From Comamonadaceae bacterium (GTDB taxonomy: Bacteria; Pseudomonadota; Gammaproteobacteria; Burkholderiales; Burkholderiaceae), in NCBI GenBank assembly GCA_947374535.1, contig CANCCJ010000006.1, positions 8,522 through 72,521 on the forward strand: DNA of 64,000 nt, in the 5' to 3' direction. A program made the position numbers and the translations under genes. Of this stretch, positions 53,106-61,960 are shown in pieces. A model generated the notes under the pieces. That model saw nothing but the letters and a program-made list of their open reading frames with translations. It did no database searches and had not been told where the DNA came from. The stretch's first letter is position 1. Each line of letters begins with the position of its first letter.

Positions 53106-54011
53106 ATGAAAATTGGTTATATCGGCGCATCCGGCCTCATGGGGCATGGCATGGCAAAAAACCTACTGGCCAAAGGTCAGCAACTGGCGATCACCGTGCA
53201 CCAGCAACGTGATCGCGTCCAAGATTTGTTGGACGCAGGCGCCAGCCTCGCAACGAATGCTGCCGAGCTTGGTGCCACTTGCGACGTGGTGCTGATTTGC
53301 GTCACCGGCTCGCCCCAAGTCGAGGCTGTGGTGTCGGGCGAAAAGGGTTTGTTGTCCAAGCCCAAAGCGGGGTTGGTTATTGTCGATTGCTCCACCAGCG
53401 AGCCGCATTCCACCACCCATTTGCGCGAGCTGGCACAGGCCCAAGGCGTGACTTTTGTAGATGCACCTCTGGCGCGCTCACCCGTGGAAGCAGAAGCGGG
53501 CCGACTCAACATCATGGTCGGTGCAGAGCCCGCGGTGTTTGCCAAACTTGAACCTGTTTTGAAGTGCTGCGCTGAAAACGTATTCCATGTGGGTGGACCT
53601 GGCGCGGGCCATGGCATCAAGCTGCTCAACAACTTCATTGGACAAGCCATTTGCACGGCCACAGCCGAAGCGTTTGCAGTGGGGAAACGTGCTGGCATTG
53701 ACCCCAAGCAACTCGTTGCGTTGGTGGGCGCAGGTCCTGTCAACTCAGGCTTATTCCAAGCCATGGCCAAAACGCTGGATGGTGATTTGACGGGTTTGAA
53801 GTTTGAGCTCGACAACGCTCGCAAAGACATTCGCTACTACACCCATTTGGCCGAAGGCATGGGTGTGCCCACGCTGATGGGCGAGGCGGTGCATCAGTCG
53901 CTCAGCATGGCCAGTGCCTTGGGCTTTGGCAAAAAATTTGTGCCCTCGTTGGTCGAGGCACAAGAACGCATCACGGGCGCCTCGTTGGTGCCTAAAACTT
54001 CCAACACTTAA
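53106..54011 (+). CDS. NAD(P)-dependent beta-hydroxyacid dehydrogenase
   Basis: A 301-residue enzyme of the 3-hydroxyisobutyrate dehydrogenase family, which also contains tartronate semialdehyde reductase and L-threonate dehydrogenase (LtnD). The cofactor loop reads GYIGASGLMGHGMAKNLL, one residue longer than the usual GxGxMG turn. The substrate loop VDCSTSEPHSTTHL, the DAPLARSP stretch and catalytic Lys in GHGIKLLNNFI are present. The sugar-acid setting favours a short hydroxyacid such as threonate or tartronate semialdehyde. It begins 37 bp after the kinase with a good AGGAGA site. Confidence 0.88.
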   Translation: MKIGYIGASGLMGHGMAKNLLAKGQQLAITVHQQRDRVQDLLDAGASLATNAAELGATCDVVLICVTGSPQVEAVVSGEKGLLSKPKAGLVIVDCSTSEPHSTTHLRELAQAQGVTFVDAPLARSPVEAEAGRLNIMVGAEPAVFAKLEPVLKCCAENVFHVGGPGAGHGIKLLNNFIGQAICTATAEAFAVGKRAGIDPKQLVALVGAGPVNSGLFQAMAKTLDGDLTGLKFELDNARKDIRYYTHLAEGMGVPTLMGEAVHQSLSMASALGFGKKFVPSLVEAQERITGASLVPKTSNT

Positions 54012-54030
54012 ATTACAGAGAGAGACAACC

Positions 54031-54786
54031 ATGAGCAATCGTTTAGCAGGAAAAACAGCCCTCGTCACCGCAGCAGGCCAAGGCATTGGACGCGCTACTG
54101 CATTGGCCTTTGTGCGCGAAGGCGCCAAAGTGATCGCGACGGATATAAATGCCGCAGCACTGGAAACCTTAAAGCAAGAATGCAACTGCGCCATCGACGT
54201 GCTGGACGTCACCAATGCTGCCGCCATTCAAGCCGTGCACGCAAAACACGGTGACATTGATGTGCTCTTCAACGGCGCAGGTTTTGTGCACGCTGGCACC
54301 GTGCTCGAATGCACAGAAGCCGAGTGGGACTTTGCGTTCAACCTCAACGTGCGTTCACAGTTCCACATGATCAAAGCCTTCTTGCCTGGCATGTTGAAAA
54401 AGGGCAAAGGCTCCATCATCAACGTGGCCTCAGTCGCGGGCAGCATCAAAGGTGCGCCCAACCGTTTTGTGTACGGTACGACCAAAGCCGCCATCATCGG
54501 TTTGACCAAAGCGGTGGCCGCTGACTACATCACCACAGGTGTGCGTTGCAACGCGATTTGTCCCGGCACCGTCGAGTCGCCTTCATTGCGTGACCGCATT
54601 TCGGCACAGGCACAGGCCAGCGGCCAAACCGTGGCGCAAGTTGAAGCCGCTTTTGTTGCGCGTCAGCCGATGGGCCGCGTGGGTCGTGTGGAGGAAATTG
54701 CCTTGCTGGCCGTGTACTTGGCCAGCGATGAATCGAGCTTCACCACCGGCACCTCGCAAATCATTGACGGTGGATGGTCCAACTGA
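54031..54786 (+). CDS. SDR oxidoreductase, 2-keto-3-deoxy-L-fuconate dehydrogenase-like
   Basis: A 251-residue SDR starting at ATG 54031 (MSNRLAGKTALVTAAGQGIGRATALAF) with GAGAGA upstream. NGAGFVHAG, RFVYGTTKAAIIGLTKAVAADY (catalytic Tyr and Lys) and CPGTVESPSLRDRISAQ follow. The N-terminus and the CPGTVESPSL stretch match the DHRS6-like group, which includes 2-keto-3-deoxy-L-fuconate 4-dehydrogenase; in that pathway it acts after an aldonate dehydratase. The matching hydrolase (FAHD family) is absent, so the assignment is tentative. Its stop overlaps the next start (TGATG). Confidence 0.88.
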   Translation: MSNRLAGKTALVTAAGQGIGRATALAFVREGAKVIATDINAAALETLKQECNCAIDVLDVTNAAAIQAVHAKHGDIDVLFNGAGFVHAGTVLECTEAEWDFAFNLNVRSQFHMIKAFLPGMLKKGKGSIINVASVAGSIKGAPNRFVYGTTKAAIIGLTKAVAADYITTGVRCNAICPGTVESPSLRDRISAQAQASGQTVAQVEAAFVARQPMGRVGRVEEIALLAVYLASDESSFTTGTSQIIDGGWSN

Positions 54787-56309
54787 TGTCGCCCGTCATT
54801 CGCATCCATGCGCAAGACAACGTGGTCATTGCGCGTTCGCAATTGGTGGGCGGCACGGTGTTGACGCAAGAGGGCGTGACAGTCTCGGGCTTGGTGCCGC
54901 CTGGCCACAAGGTCGCGACCCGCCCCATTGCCAAGGGGCAAGCTGTGCGTCGCTATGACCAAGTGATTGGCATGGCCTCGCGCGACATTGCGGCTGGCGA
55001 GCATGTGCACACGCACAACTTGGCCTTCAGCGACTTTGCGCGTGCGCATGCGCCAGGCGCGGCGGCACAGCCCACCGCTTATGTGGCTCAACCTGCCACG
55101 TTCCAAGGCATTGTGCGTGCCGATGGCCGTGTGGCCACTCGCAACTACATTGGCGTGCTGACCTCGGTCAACTGTTCTGCCACGGCCGCGCGCGCCATTG
55201 CCGACCATTTCAGGCGCGACATTCGTCCCGAGGCCTTGGCTGATTTTCCAAATGTGGATGGCGTGGTCGCTCTCACGCATGGCATGGGCTGTGCTACGGC
55301 CAGCGATGGCGAAGAACTGCACGTGTTGCGTCGTACCTTGGGCGGTTATGCACGTCACCCCAACTTTGCCGCCGTGTTGGTGCTGGGCTTGGGCTGTGAG
55401 ACCAATCAAATTTCTGGGCTGATGGCGCAAGAGGGCTTGCACGAGAGCGTGAAGCTCGTCACCTTCAACATTCAAGATACAGGCGGCACAGCCAAAACGG
55501 TGGCTAAGGGCGTTGCCTTGATCCAAGCCATGCTGCCCGAGGCCAACCGGGTACAGCGTCAACCCGTGCCCTTGCGTCATTTGACTGTGGGCTTGCAATG
55601 CGGGGGCAGCGACGGTTATTCGGGCATCAGTGCCAATCCCGCTTTGGGGGCTGCTGTCGATTTGCTGGTGCGTCATGGCGGCACGGCCATCTTGTCGGAA
55701 ACGCCGGAAATTTACGGTGGTGAACATTTGCTAACTCGACGGGCGGTGAGCGTGGCCGTGGCTGATAAATTGCGCCACCGCATTGCGTGGTGGGAGGCCT
55801 ACACCCGACGCAACCAAATGCAGATGGACAACAACCCCTCTGCAGGTAACAAAGCAGGCGGGCTGACCACCATCCTAGAAAAAAGCTTGGGCGCGATTGC
55901 CAAAAGCGGGACCACCAATTTGGTGGACGTGTACGAGTACGCGCAGCCCATCACCGCGCAAGGCTTTGTGTATATGGACACGCCCGGTTACGACCCCGTT
56001 TCCGCCACCGGTCAAGTGGCCGGTGGTGCCAACCTGATTTGCTTCACCACAGGCCGAGGCTCCGCCTATGGCTGCGCGCCCAGCCCATCGTTGAAACTCG
56101 CCACCAATACTGCTTTGTGGCAACGCCAAGAGGATGACATGGACATCAACTGCGGCGGGGTGGTGGATGGCACTGAAAGCGTGCAAGAGGCAGGTGAGCG
56201 TATTTTTCAAATGATGATTACCTGCGCTTCCGGCCAGCAAACCAAGAGCGAACAACACGGCTATGGTCAAAACGAATTCGTGCCTTGGCAGTTGGGCGCT
56301 GTGATGTGA
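54786..56309 (+). CDS. UxaA family altronate-type dehydratase
   Basis: A 507-residue, full-length UxaA-type hydrolyase with an N-terminal SAF domain (VIRIHAQDNVVIARSQLVGG) and the large catalytic part (DGRVATRNYIGVLTSVNCSATAARAI, THGMGCATASDGEE, LGLGCETNQIS, GLQCGGSDGYSG, FTTGRGSAYGCAPSPSLKLATN). Family members dehydrate altronate, galactarate or L-galactonate-type acids to 2-keto-3-deoxy acids, using Fe. Its start shares a base with the SDR stop, so the two are coupled. It ends the rightward arm; its product would feed the KDG kinase-like enzyme if the substrate is a hexonate. Confidence 0.92.
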   Translation: MSPVIRIHAQDNVVIARSQLVGGTVLTQEGVTVSGLVPPGHKVATRPIAKGQAVRRYDQVIGMASRDIAAGEHVHTHNLAFSDFARAHAPGAAAQPTAYVAQPATFQGIVRADGRVATRNYIGVLTSVNCSATAARAIADHFRRDIRPEALADFPNVDGVVALTHGMGCATASDGEELHVLRRTLGGYARHPNFAAVLVLGLGCETNQISGLMAQEGLHESVKLVTFNIQDTGGTAKTVAKGVALIQAMLPEANRVQRQPVPLRHLTVGLQCGGSDGYSGISANPALGAAVDLLVRHGGTAILSETPEIYGGEHLLTRRAVSVAVADKLRHRIAWWEAYTRRNQMQMDNNPSAGNKAGGLTTILEKSLGAIAKSGTTNLVDVYEYAQPITAQGFVYMDTPGYDPVSATGQVAGGANLICFTTGRGSAYGCAPSPSLKLATNTALWQRQEDDMDINCGGVVDGTESVQEAGERIFQMMITCASGQQTKSEQHGYGQNEFVPWQLGAVM

Positions 56310-56385
56310 GGTGCAGGCTTGCTGACAGTCTGAACCTTGTGAAGCTTTTAGAATCAAAGGATTGCCCTTAACTACCCACCCTCTC

Positions 56386-57579
56386 ATGAACGTCATTCGC
56401 TTCTCTGATTTGTGCGCCAACGGCTCTGCCAAAGGCAAACGTGTTTTCATCCGCGCCGACCTCAACGTGCCGCAAGACGATGATGGCCAGATCACCGAAG
56501 ACACGCGCATCCGCGCAAGCGTGCCTGCGATTCGCATGGCCCTCGAAGTCGGTGCAGCTGTGATGGTCACGTCCCACTTGGGGCGCCCCACTGAAGGCGC
56601 ATTCAAGCCCGAAGACTCACTGGCTCCGGTGGCTGAGCGTTTGAGCGAGTTGTTGGGCCGCCGCGTGCCTCTGATTTCCAACTGGGTCGATGGTGTAACC
56701 GTTGAACCAGGCCAGGTGGTGCTGCTGGAAAACTGCCGCGTGAACCTCGGCGAGAAAAAGAACAACGACGCATTGGCTCGCAAGCTGGGCGCGCTGTGCG
56801 ACATCTTTGTGCACGACGCCTTTGGCACATCCCACCGCGCCGAAGGCACTACTTACGGCATTGCGCAATACGCGCCCGTGGCATGTGCCGGTCCTTTGCT
56901 GGCTGCCGAGATTGACGCCATCACCAAAGCCTTGGCCAACCCCAAACGCCCACTGGCCGCCATCGTGGCGGGCAGCAAAGTCTCCACCAAGCTGACCATT
57001 CTTAAGAGCTTGGCCAGTAACGTGGACCAACTCATCGTGGGTGGCGGCATTGCCAACACCTTCATGCTGGCCGCTGGCCTGAACATCGGCAAGAGCTTGG
57101 CTGAGCACGACTTGGTGGGCGAGGCCAAAGCCGTCATCGAGATCATGAAAGCACGCGGCGCTGAAGTGCCCATCCCCACCGACGTGGTGACCGCCAAAAC
57201 CTTCGCCGCTGATGCCGTGGCCACCGTCAAGCAAGCCACCGACGTGGCCGATGACGACATGATTTTGGACATCGGCCCAGAGACCGCCGCCAAGTTGGCC
57301 GCGCAGTTGATGAAGGCCGGCACGATTGTGTGGAATGGCCCTGTGGGCGTGTTTGAATTTGCGGCGTTTGAGAACGGCACGAAGACCATCGCGCACGCCA
57401 TTGCCGAATCCAGCGCGTTCAGCATCGCAGGCGGTGGCGACACCTTGGCCGCCATTGCCAAGTACGGCATCGAAAAACAAGTGGGCTATATCTCTACGGG
57501 TGGCGGCGCTTTCTTGGAAGTGCTGGAAGGCAAGACTCTGCCAGCATTTGAAATCTTGACTAAGCGCGCTGCGGGTTAA
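56386..57579 (+). CDS. pgk: phosphoglycerate kinase
   Basis: Glycolytic kinase, 1,3-bisphosphoglycerate plus ADP to 3-phosphoglycerate plus ATP. The 397-residue protein starts at ATG 56386 ([10 protein letters not shown]); an upstream TTG is less likely. Marks are [14 protein letters not shown] (substrate-binding Arg), [46 protein letters not shown] and the C-terminal [20 protein letters not shown] that could be its -10 lies about 32 bp upstream. Its stop abuts the convergent gene stop (TAATTA). Confidence 0.97.
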   Translation: MNVIRFSDLCANGSAKGKRVFIRADLNVPQDDDGQITEDTRIRASVPAIRMALEVGAAVMVTSHLGRPTEGAFKPEDSLAPVAERLSELLGRRVPLISNWVDGVTVEPGQVVLLENCRVNLGEKKNNDALARKLGALCDIFVHDAFGTSHRAEGTTYGIAQYAPVACAGPLLAAEIDAITKALANPKRPLAAIVAGSKVSTKLTILKSLASNVDQLIVGGGIANTFMLAAGLNIGKSLAEHDLVGEAKAVIEIMKARGAEVPIPTDVVTAKTFAADAVATVKQATDVADDDMILDIGPETAAKLAAQLMKAGTIVWNGPVGVFEFAAFENGTKTIAHAIAESSAFSIAGGGDTLAAIAKYGIEKQVGYISTGGGAFLEVLEGKTLPAFEILTKRAAG

Positions 57580-57951
57580 TTACCAAGCACAAGCAAACGA
57601 AAACAACTGTCGACTCATGCTGTCTTGGCTGATGGGGCGCCAGCCTTCGGCCACGGGTAACGATTTGATGGTCGGGCCGTTGCCCATTTTGTTGGGGTGG
57701 CTGGTGGCGCTGAGGGTTTTGTATTTGCCTTCGGAGCAGTCGTAGTCAATGTACGACTTGACCGACTGTTGGCCTGTGGCGTCTGGACCTTGCAGGTCGT
57801 ACACCACCCACACGCGGCGGTTGTCACCCATTTTGACGATGGCACTGGAGTCGATGTAAACGGTGGCGACTTCGTTGCGCGTGACCGTCACCCACATGGC
57901 GTGAGACGCCGCTGACGCAACAGCCAGCAAAAACAATACGATGAATTTCAT
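57580..57951 (-). CDS. surface-adhesin protein E-like protein
   Basis: A 123-residue exported protein with a signal peptide (MKFIVLFLLAVASAASHAM) and a small beta-rich domain (VATVYIDSSAIVKMGDNRRVWVVYDLQG, YIDYDCSEGKYKTLSATSH), typical of the surface-adhesin E family named after a Haemophilus protein. Two cysteines (DCSE and FACAW) could form a disulfide. In environmental betaproteobacteria these are common small periplasmic proteins, and adhesion is not shown. It lies convergent with pgk. Confidence 0.85.
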   Translation of the reverse strand: MKFIVLFLLAVASAASHAMWVTVTRNEVATVYIDSSAIVKMGDNRRVWVVYDLQGPDATGQQSVKSYIDYDCSEGKYKTLSATSHPNKMGNGPTIKSLPVAEGWRPISQDSMSRQLFSFACAW

Positions 57952-57969
57952 GGGGGTGAAGCGTACAAG

Positions 57970-58002
57970 AAAAAGCCCCGCAAAGCGTGAGCTTGCGGGG
58001 CT
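57970..58002 (-). terminator. rho-independent terminator of the desaturase gene
   Basis: Arms AGCCCCGCAA (57974-57983) and TTGCGGGGCT (57993-58002), loop of 9 bases, followed on the leftward strand by TTTTT. It lies 16 bp after the desaturase stop and isolates the small exported gene from read-through. Confidence 0.92.
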
Positions 58003-58017
58003 GAGAAGGCTTGGCGT

Positions 58018-59103
58018 TTAAGCCGATTTCATGGCGCGAGGGCTGGTGACGGTGCCTTCATAGGTGGTCCAGCTGTCGGTCTTGAAGTCATACAACTTGC
58101 AGTCGCGTGCAGTTTGGAAATACCAGCGCCATGAGAATGGCTGAACAATAATGCGTTCTGGCAGCAACTCTTCGAGTTTGCTTTGTGCTTGCTTCAATTT
58201 GTACAGAGGGATGCTCATGTCCAAGTGGTGTGCGGTGTGCTCCATGATGTGGTGCATCAAGGCGCCGATGTTCAATGGGAAGGTCAAATGCACGGTGGTG
58301 GACACAAAAGGCGAAGCCTTAGACCAACCTGTGCGCTCTTCGTGCCAAGACACGTCCACGTGGGTGTGGTGCACGTAGACGACGAAACCAATCATGGTCA
58401 CCCAGAAGAAGAAGGGCACGGCCACGCCCATCAACAAGATGTAGCCAACCGATTGCTCAGTCGCTAAAGCGGCCCAAGCCATGGCAGCCACCCAGGCGAT
58501 ACCGAATGCAGTGATCAACAAGCAGTCTTTGATGAAGATGGGGCGGCGTGTCGGCATGTTCTTTTCGTTCGGGAACACCATCTTGTTCCACCAGATTTCA
58601 ATCATGTAGTACAGGCCAGGCGCCCAGCCGCTGCGGTACACGCGGTCTTTGACACGCGCCATCAAGGGCAACGCTGCAAATTCTTCAGGCGTGTAAGGGG
58701 CCCATACAAAGTCGAAGTTTTTGAGGTTGGTGTATCCGTGGTGCACCACGTTGTGGCCGATGTCCCACAAGCTGTAGGCGGTCAACGAAGGCAAAAAGGC
58801 AATTCGGCCCAACCACTTATTGAGGTTGCGGTGCGGTGTGAGGCTTTGGTGGCAAGCGTCGTGTCCAATGATGAACAAGCGGCCAATGACGAAGCCTGCG
58901 ACACAGCCGCTCAAGAGCTTGGCCCACCACGCATCGAAATACACGGTGCCAGCCAAGAGGGCGGCCCACAGCACGTAGTCAACAACGAGCATCGCAATGG
59001 CCAGCACGGTGGTGCGTTCAGCCAAGGGTATGAGCCACTCGCGCATGACTTTGCGGTGTGGCATCGGTTCGCCGGGAAGAATAGGTTTGATAGTTGTGGT
59101 CAT
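58018..59103 (-). CDS. membrane fatty acid desaturase
   Basis: Oxygen-dependent di-iron desaturase of 361 residues in the inner membrane. The three histidine boxes are HDACH (81-85), HNVVHH (117-122) and HHIMEHTAHH (284-293), with an additional HHTHVD at about 245. Four or more spans are predicted, including TTVLAIAMLVVDYVLWAALLAGTV. The product is likely an unsaturated acyl lipid, but the substrate and position are unknown; carotenoid- or alkane-type relatives exist. It is transcribed alone, with an FNR-like box 37 bp before its start and a strong terminator after it. Confidence 0.92.
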   Translation of the reverse strand: MTTTIKPILPGEPMPHRKVMREWLIPLAERTTVLAIAMLVVDYVLWAALLAGTVYFDAWWAKLLSGCVAGFVIGRLFIIGHDACHQSLTPHRNLNKWLGRIAFLPSLTAYSLWDIGHNVVHHGYTNLKNFDFVWAPYTPEEFAALPLMARVKDRVYRSGWAPGLYYMIEIWWNKMVFPNEKNMPTRRPIFIKDCLLITAFGIAWVAAMAWAALATEQSVGYILLMGVAVPFFFWVTMIGFVVYVHHTHVDVSWHEERTGWSKASPFVSTTVHLTFPLNIGALMHHIMEHTAHHLDMSIPLYKLKQAQSKLEELLPERIIVQPFSWRWYFQTARDCKLYDFKTDSWTTYEGTVTSPRAMKSA

Positions 59104-59139
59104 AGGTGACGAATCTTAGGTGAGCGTGGATGATGCGCA

Positions 59140-59153
59140 CTGATTTGCATCAA
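59140..59153 (-). promoter_or_regulatory. FNR/ANR-like binding site upstream of the desaturase
   Basis: CTGAT-TTGC-ATCAA matches nine of ten defined bases of the FNR consensus TTGAT-N4-ATCAA. On the desaturase strand a GATAAT (59169-59164) could be the -10, which would place this box just downstream of the transcription start, where FNR would repress without oxygen. The rest of the 235-bp gap up to pyk holds an 11-bp palindrome TTGACGGTCAA (59194-59204) and no recognised gene. Confidence 0.45.
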
Positions 59154-59338
59154 ATAGAGGCAGATTATCGCCGTTTAAGCCCTTGATGCGTGTTTGACGG
59201 TCAAGCCCCGTGCGAGTCCAAGGTTTATAAGAGGTGTAAAGCATGCGTATTTGCTTGCGCGCTTGCTGAAAAGCAACGCTGTGGCGAACTTTAAACATGT
59301 AAGAATCAAGCAAACAAAACCATCAGGAGACACGCGAT

Positions 59339-60772
59339 ATGGCCCGTCACGCCACCAAAATTGTTGCTACTTTAGGCCCCGCATCCAGCGACCCCGCTTT
59401 GTTAGAAGAGATGATCCGCGCTGGCGTGAACGTGGTTCGCCTCAACTTCAGCCACGGCAAAGCGCAAGACCACATCAACCTCGCTCGCGTGGTGCGCGAA
59501 GCCGCCGCCCGTGCGGGCCGCGAAGTGGCCATCATGGCCGACCTGCAAGGCCCCAAGATTCGCGTGGGCAAGTTTGTCGACGGCAAGGTCATGCTGGAGA
59601 ACGGCGCCAAGTTTGTGCTCGACGCCTCGCGCACCGAACCCGGCGATTTGCAAGGTGTAGGCCTTGACTACAAAGAGCTGCCCCGCGATGTGAAGCCTGG
59701 CGACTTGCTGTTGTTGAACGACGGCTTGATCGTGTTGACAGTCGAGGTCGTGCGCGGTGAACAAGTGCACACCACCGTGAAGGTGGGCGGCGAGTTGTCC
59801 AACAACAAAGGCATCAACAAGCAAGGTGGCGGTTTGACTGCGCCGGCATTGACTGCCAAAGACATGGAAGACATCAAAACCGCGATGAGCTTCCAAGCCG
59901 ACTATCTTGCAGTCAGCTTTCCTAAAAACGCCACCGACATGGAAATGGCACGCCAACTGGCCAACGTGGCGGGCGCTGAATACAAACACAAGCCGGGTCT
60001 GATTGCCAAGATCGAGCGAGCTGAGGCCATTCCTTTGCTGGAAGAAATCTTGCGTGCCAGTGACGGCATCATGGTCGCGCGTGGCGACCTAGCCGTGGAG
60101 GTGGGCAACGCCGCTGTGCCCGCGCTGCAAAAACGCATGATCAAGCTAGCGCGTCAGCACGACAAAGTGGTGATCACCGCGACCCAAATGATGGAAAGCA
60201 TGATCACCAATCCCGTGCCCACCCGCGCCGAGGTGAGTGACGTCGCCAACGCCGTGATTGACGGCACCGATGCCGTGATGCTCAGCGCCGAGACCGCTGC
60301 TGGCAAATACCCGCTCGAAACCGTGCAAGAAATGTCCAAAATTTGCGCTGCTGCCGAAGCGGCCGAGGACGTGGAGTTGGACGCCGATTTCAAAGGCCAA
60401 AGCTTCAACCGCATCGACCAAACCATTGCCATGGGTGCGTTGTTCACGGCCCACCACTTGGGCGCCAAGGCCATCGTGGCTTTGACCGAGTCGGGCTCCA
60501 CCGCGCTGTGGATGAGCCGCCACCGCATTCATATTCCCATTTACGCCGTGACCACCAAAGTCACCTCACAACGCCGCATGGCGCTGTACCGCAATGTGCG
60601 TCCTTTGTTAATGGACACCAGCGCCGACCGCGACACCGCTTTGGCCCAAGCCGAAGCGCACCTGAAGCTGCGAGAAATCGTGGAAACCGGCGATGTGTAC
60701 GCCATCACCTGCGGCGACCCGATGGGCACGCCCGGCGGCACCAACATGCTGCGCATTTGCGAAGTCAGCTGA
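59339..60772 (+). CDS. pyk: pyruvate kinase
   Basis: Converts phosphoenolpyruvate and ADP to pyruvate and ATP. The 477-residue protein begins ARHATKIVATLGPASSDPALLEEM, with the substrate-binding NFSHGKAQDH, MADLQGPKIRVG, the PK signature AKIERAEAI plus MVARGDLAVEVG, and TATQMMESMITNPVPTRAEVSDVANAVIDGTDAVMLSAETAAGKYP. The C-terminal allosteric domain is present. AGGAGA lies eight bases before the ATG. Confidence 0.97.
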   Translation: MARHATKIVATLGPASSDPALLEEMIRAGVNVVRLNFSHGKAQDHINLARVVREAAARAGREVAIMADLQGPKIRVGKFVDGKVMLENGAKFVLDASRTEPGDLQGVGLDYKELPRDVKPGDLLLLNDGLIVLTVEVVRGEQVHTTVKVGGELSNNKGINKQGGGLTAPALTAKDMEDIKTAMSFQADYLAVSFPKNATDMEMARQLANVAGAEYKHKPGLIAKIERAEAIPLLEEILRASDGIMVARGDLAVEVGNAAVPALQKRMIKLARQHDKVVITATQMMESMITNPVPTRAEVSDVANAVIDGTDAVMLSAETAAGKYPLETVQEMSKICAAAEAAEDVELDADFKGQSFNRIDQTIAMGALFTAHHLGAKAIVALTESGSTALWMSRHRIHIPIYAVTTKVTSQRRMALYRNVRPLLMDTSADRDTALAQAEAHLKLREIVETGDVYAITCGDPMGTPGGTNMLRICEVS

Positions 60773-60892
60773 TTCAAGCAATCCAACCATCGTTAGCGCT
60801 GGCGGGCTTGGATGCCTGTCAGCGGGGTGGCGTGTTGTCGCCTTTAAAATTGCCAGCAGTGACACAAGTTTTTAATTTTTGAGGATTTCCCC

Positions 60893-61957
60893 ATGGCACT
60901 CGTATCGATGCGCGAACTTCTGGACCACGCTGCAGAGCACGGTTACGGCATTCCAGCTTTCAACGTCAACAACTTGGAACAAGTGCAAGCCGTGATGATG
61001 GCTGCCGATGCCGTGGGTGCCCCCGTCATCCTGCAAGCCAGCGCTGGCGCTCGCAAATACGCGGGTGAGCCGTTTATCAAGCACTTGATTCAAGCTGCCA
61101 CCGAAGCCTACCCACACATCCCCTTGGTGATGCACCAAGACCATGGCTCATCGCCCCTCATTTGCCAAGGCGCGATTGACCTAGGTTTTGGCTCCGTCAT
61201 GATGGACGGCTCGTTGATGGAAGATGGCAAAACACCGTCGAGCTTTGACTACAACGTGAGCGTGACCCAGCAAGTCGTGGCCATGGCGCACAAAGTGGGC
61301 GTGTCGGTTGAGGGCGAATTGGGTTGCTTGGGCAACTTGGAAACCGGCGAAGCCGGTGAAGAAGACGGCATCGGTGCCGTGGGCAAACTGGATCACAGCC
61401 AAATGTTGACCGACCCCGAAGAAGCCGCTCAGTTCGTCAAGGCCACCCAGCTCGACGCCTTGGCCATCGCCATCGGCACCAGCCACGGCGCGTACAAGTT
61501 CACACGCGAGCCCACCGGCGACATCTTGGCCATCAGCCGTGTCAAAGAAATTCACGCCCGCATCCCCAACACCCATTTGGTGATGCACGGCTCAAGCAGC
61601 GTGCCGCAAGACCTGCTGGCCATGATCAACCAATACGGCGGCAAGATGAAAACGACGTTCGGCGTGCCCGTGTCTGAAATTCAAGAAGCCATCAAGTTTG
61701 GCGTGCGCAAAGTGAACATCGACACCGACATCCGCTTGGCCATGACCGCAGCGGCTCGCAAGTTCATGTTTGAAAACCCAGAAAAATTCGATGCCCGCGA
61801 ATGGCTCAAACCCGCGCGTGAAGCTGCGATGAACATCTGCAAACAGCGCTATTTGGAATTCGGTTGCGAAGGCCAAGGCAGCAAAATCAAAGGCGACAGC
61901 CTGCAAGTCATGGCGTCCAAGTACGCCAAAGGCGAGCTCGCTCAGTTGGTGAAGTAA
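60893..61957 (+). CDS. fba: class II fructose-bisphosphate aldolase (CbbA type)
   Basis: Zinc-dependent aldolase cleaving or forming fructose 1,6-bisphosphate. The 354-residue protein has [18 protein letters not shown], the metal-binding [44 protein letters not shown], and [14 protein letters not shown]; the length and the insert EAGEEDGIG are those of the Calvin-cycle CbbA subtype found in proteobacteria. It follows pyk by 120 bp containing a TTTAAAAT that may be a -10, and precedes purC by 3 bp. Confidence 0.96.
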   Translation: MALVSMRELLDHAAEHGYGIPAFNVNNLEQVQAVMMAADAVGAPVILQASAGARKYAGEPFIKHLIQAATEAYPHIPLVMHQDHGSSPLICQGAIDLGFGSVMMDGSLMEDGKTPSSFDYNVSVTQQVVAMAHKVGVSVEGELGCLGNLETGEAGEEDGIGAVGKLDHSQMLTDPEEAAQFVKATQLDALAIAIGTSHGAYKFTREPTGDILAISRVKEIHARIPNTHLVMHGSSSVPQDLLAMINQYGGKMKTTFGVPVSEIQEAIKFGVRKVNIDTDIRLAMTAAARKFMFENPEKFDAREWLKPAREAAMNICKQRYLEFGCEGQGSKIKGDSLQVMASKYAKGELAQLVK

Positions 61958-61960
61958 CCC

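Noticed and set aside
54663..55727. 354-codon minus-strand frame across the SDR/UxaA junction
   Set aside because: It crosses two translationally coupled, well-supported genes on the other strand and shows no motif.
59194..59204. Palindrome TTGACGGTCAA upstream of pyk
   Set aside because: Short enough to arise by chance; no -10 at a fitting distance and no second copy in the window that would support a regulator site.
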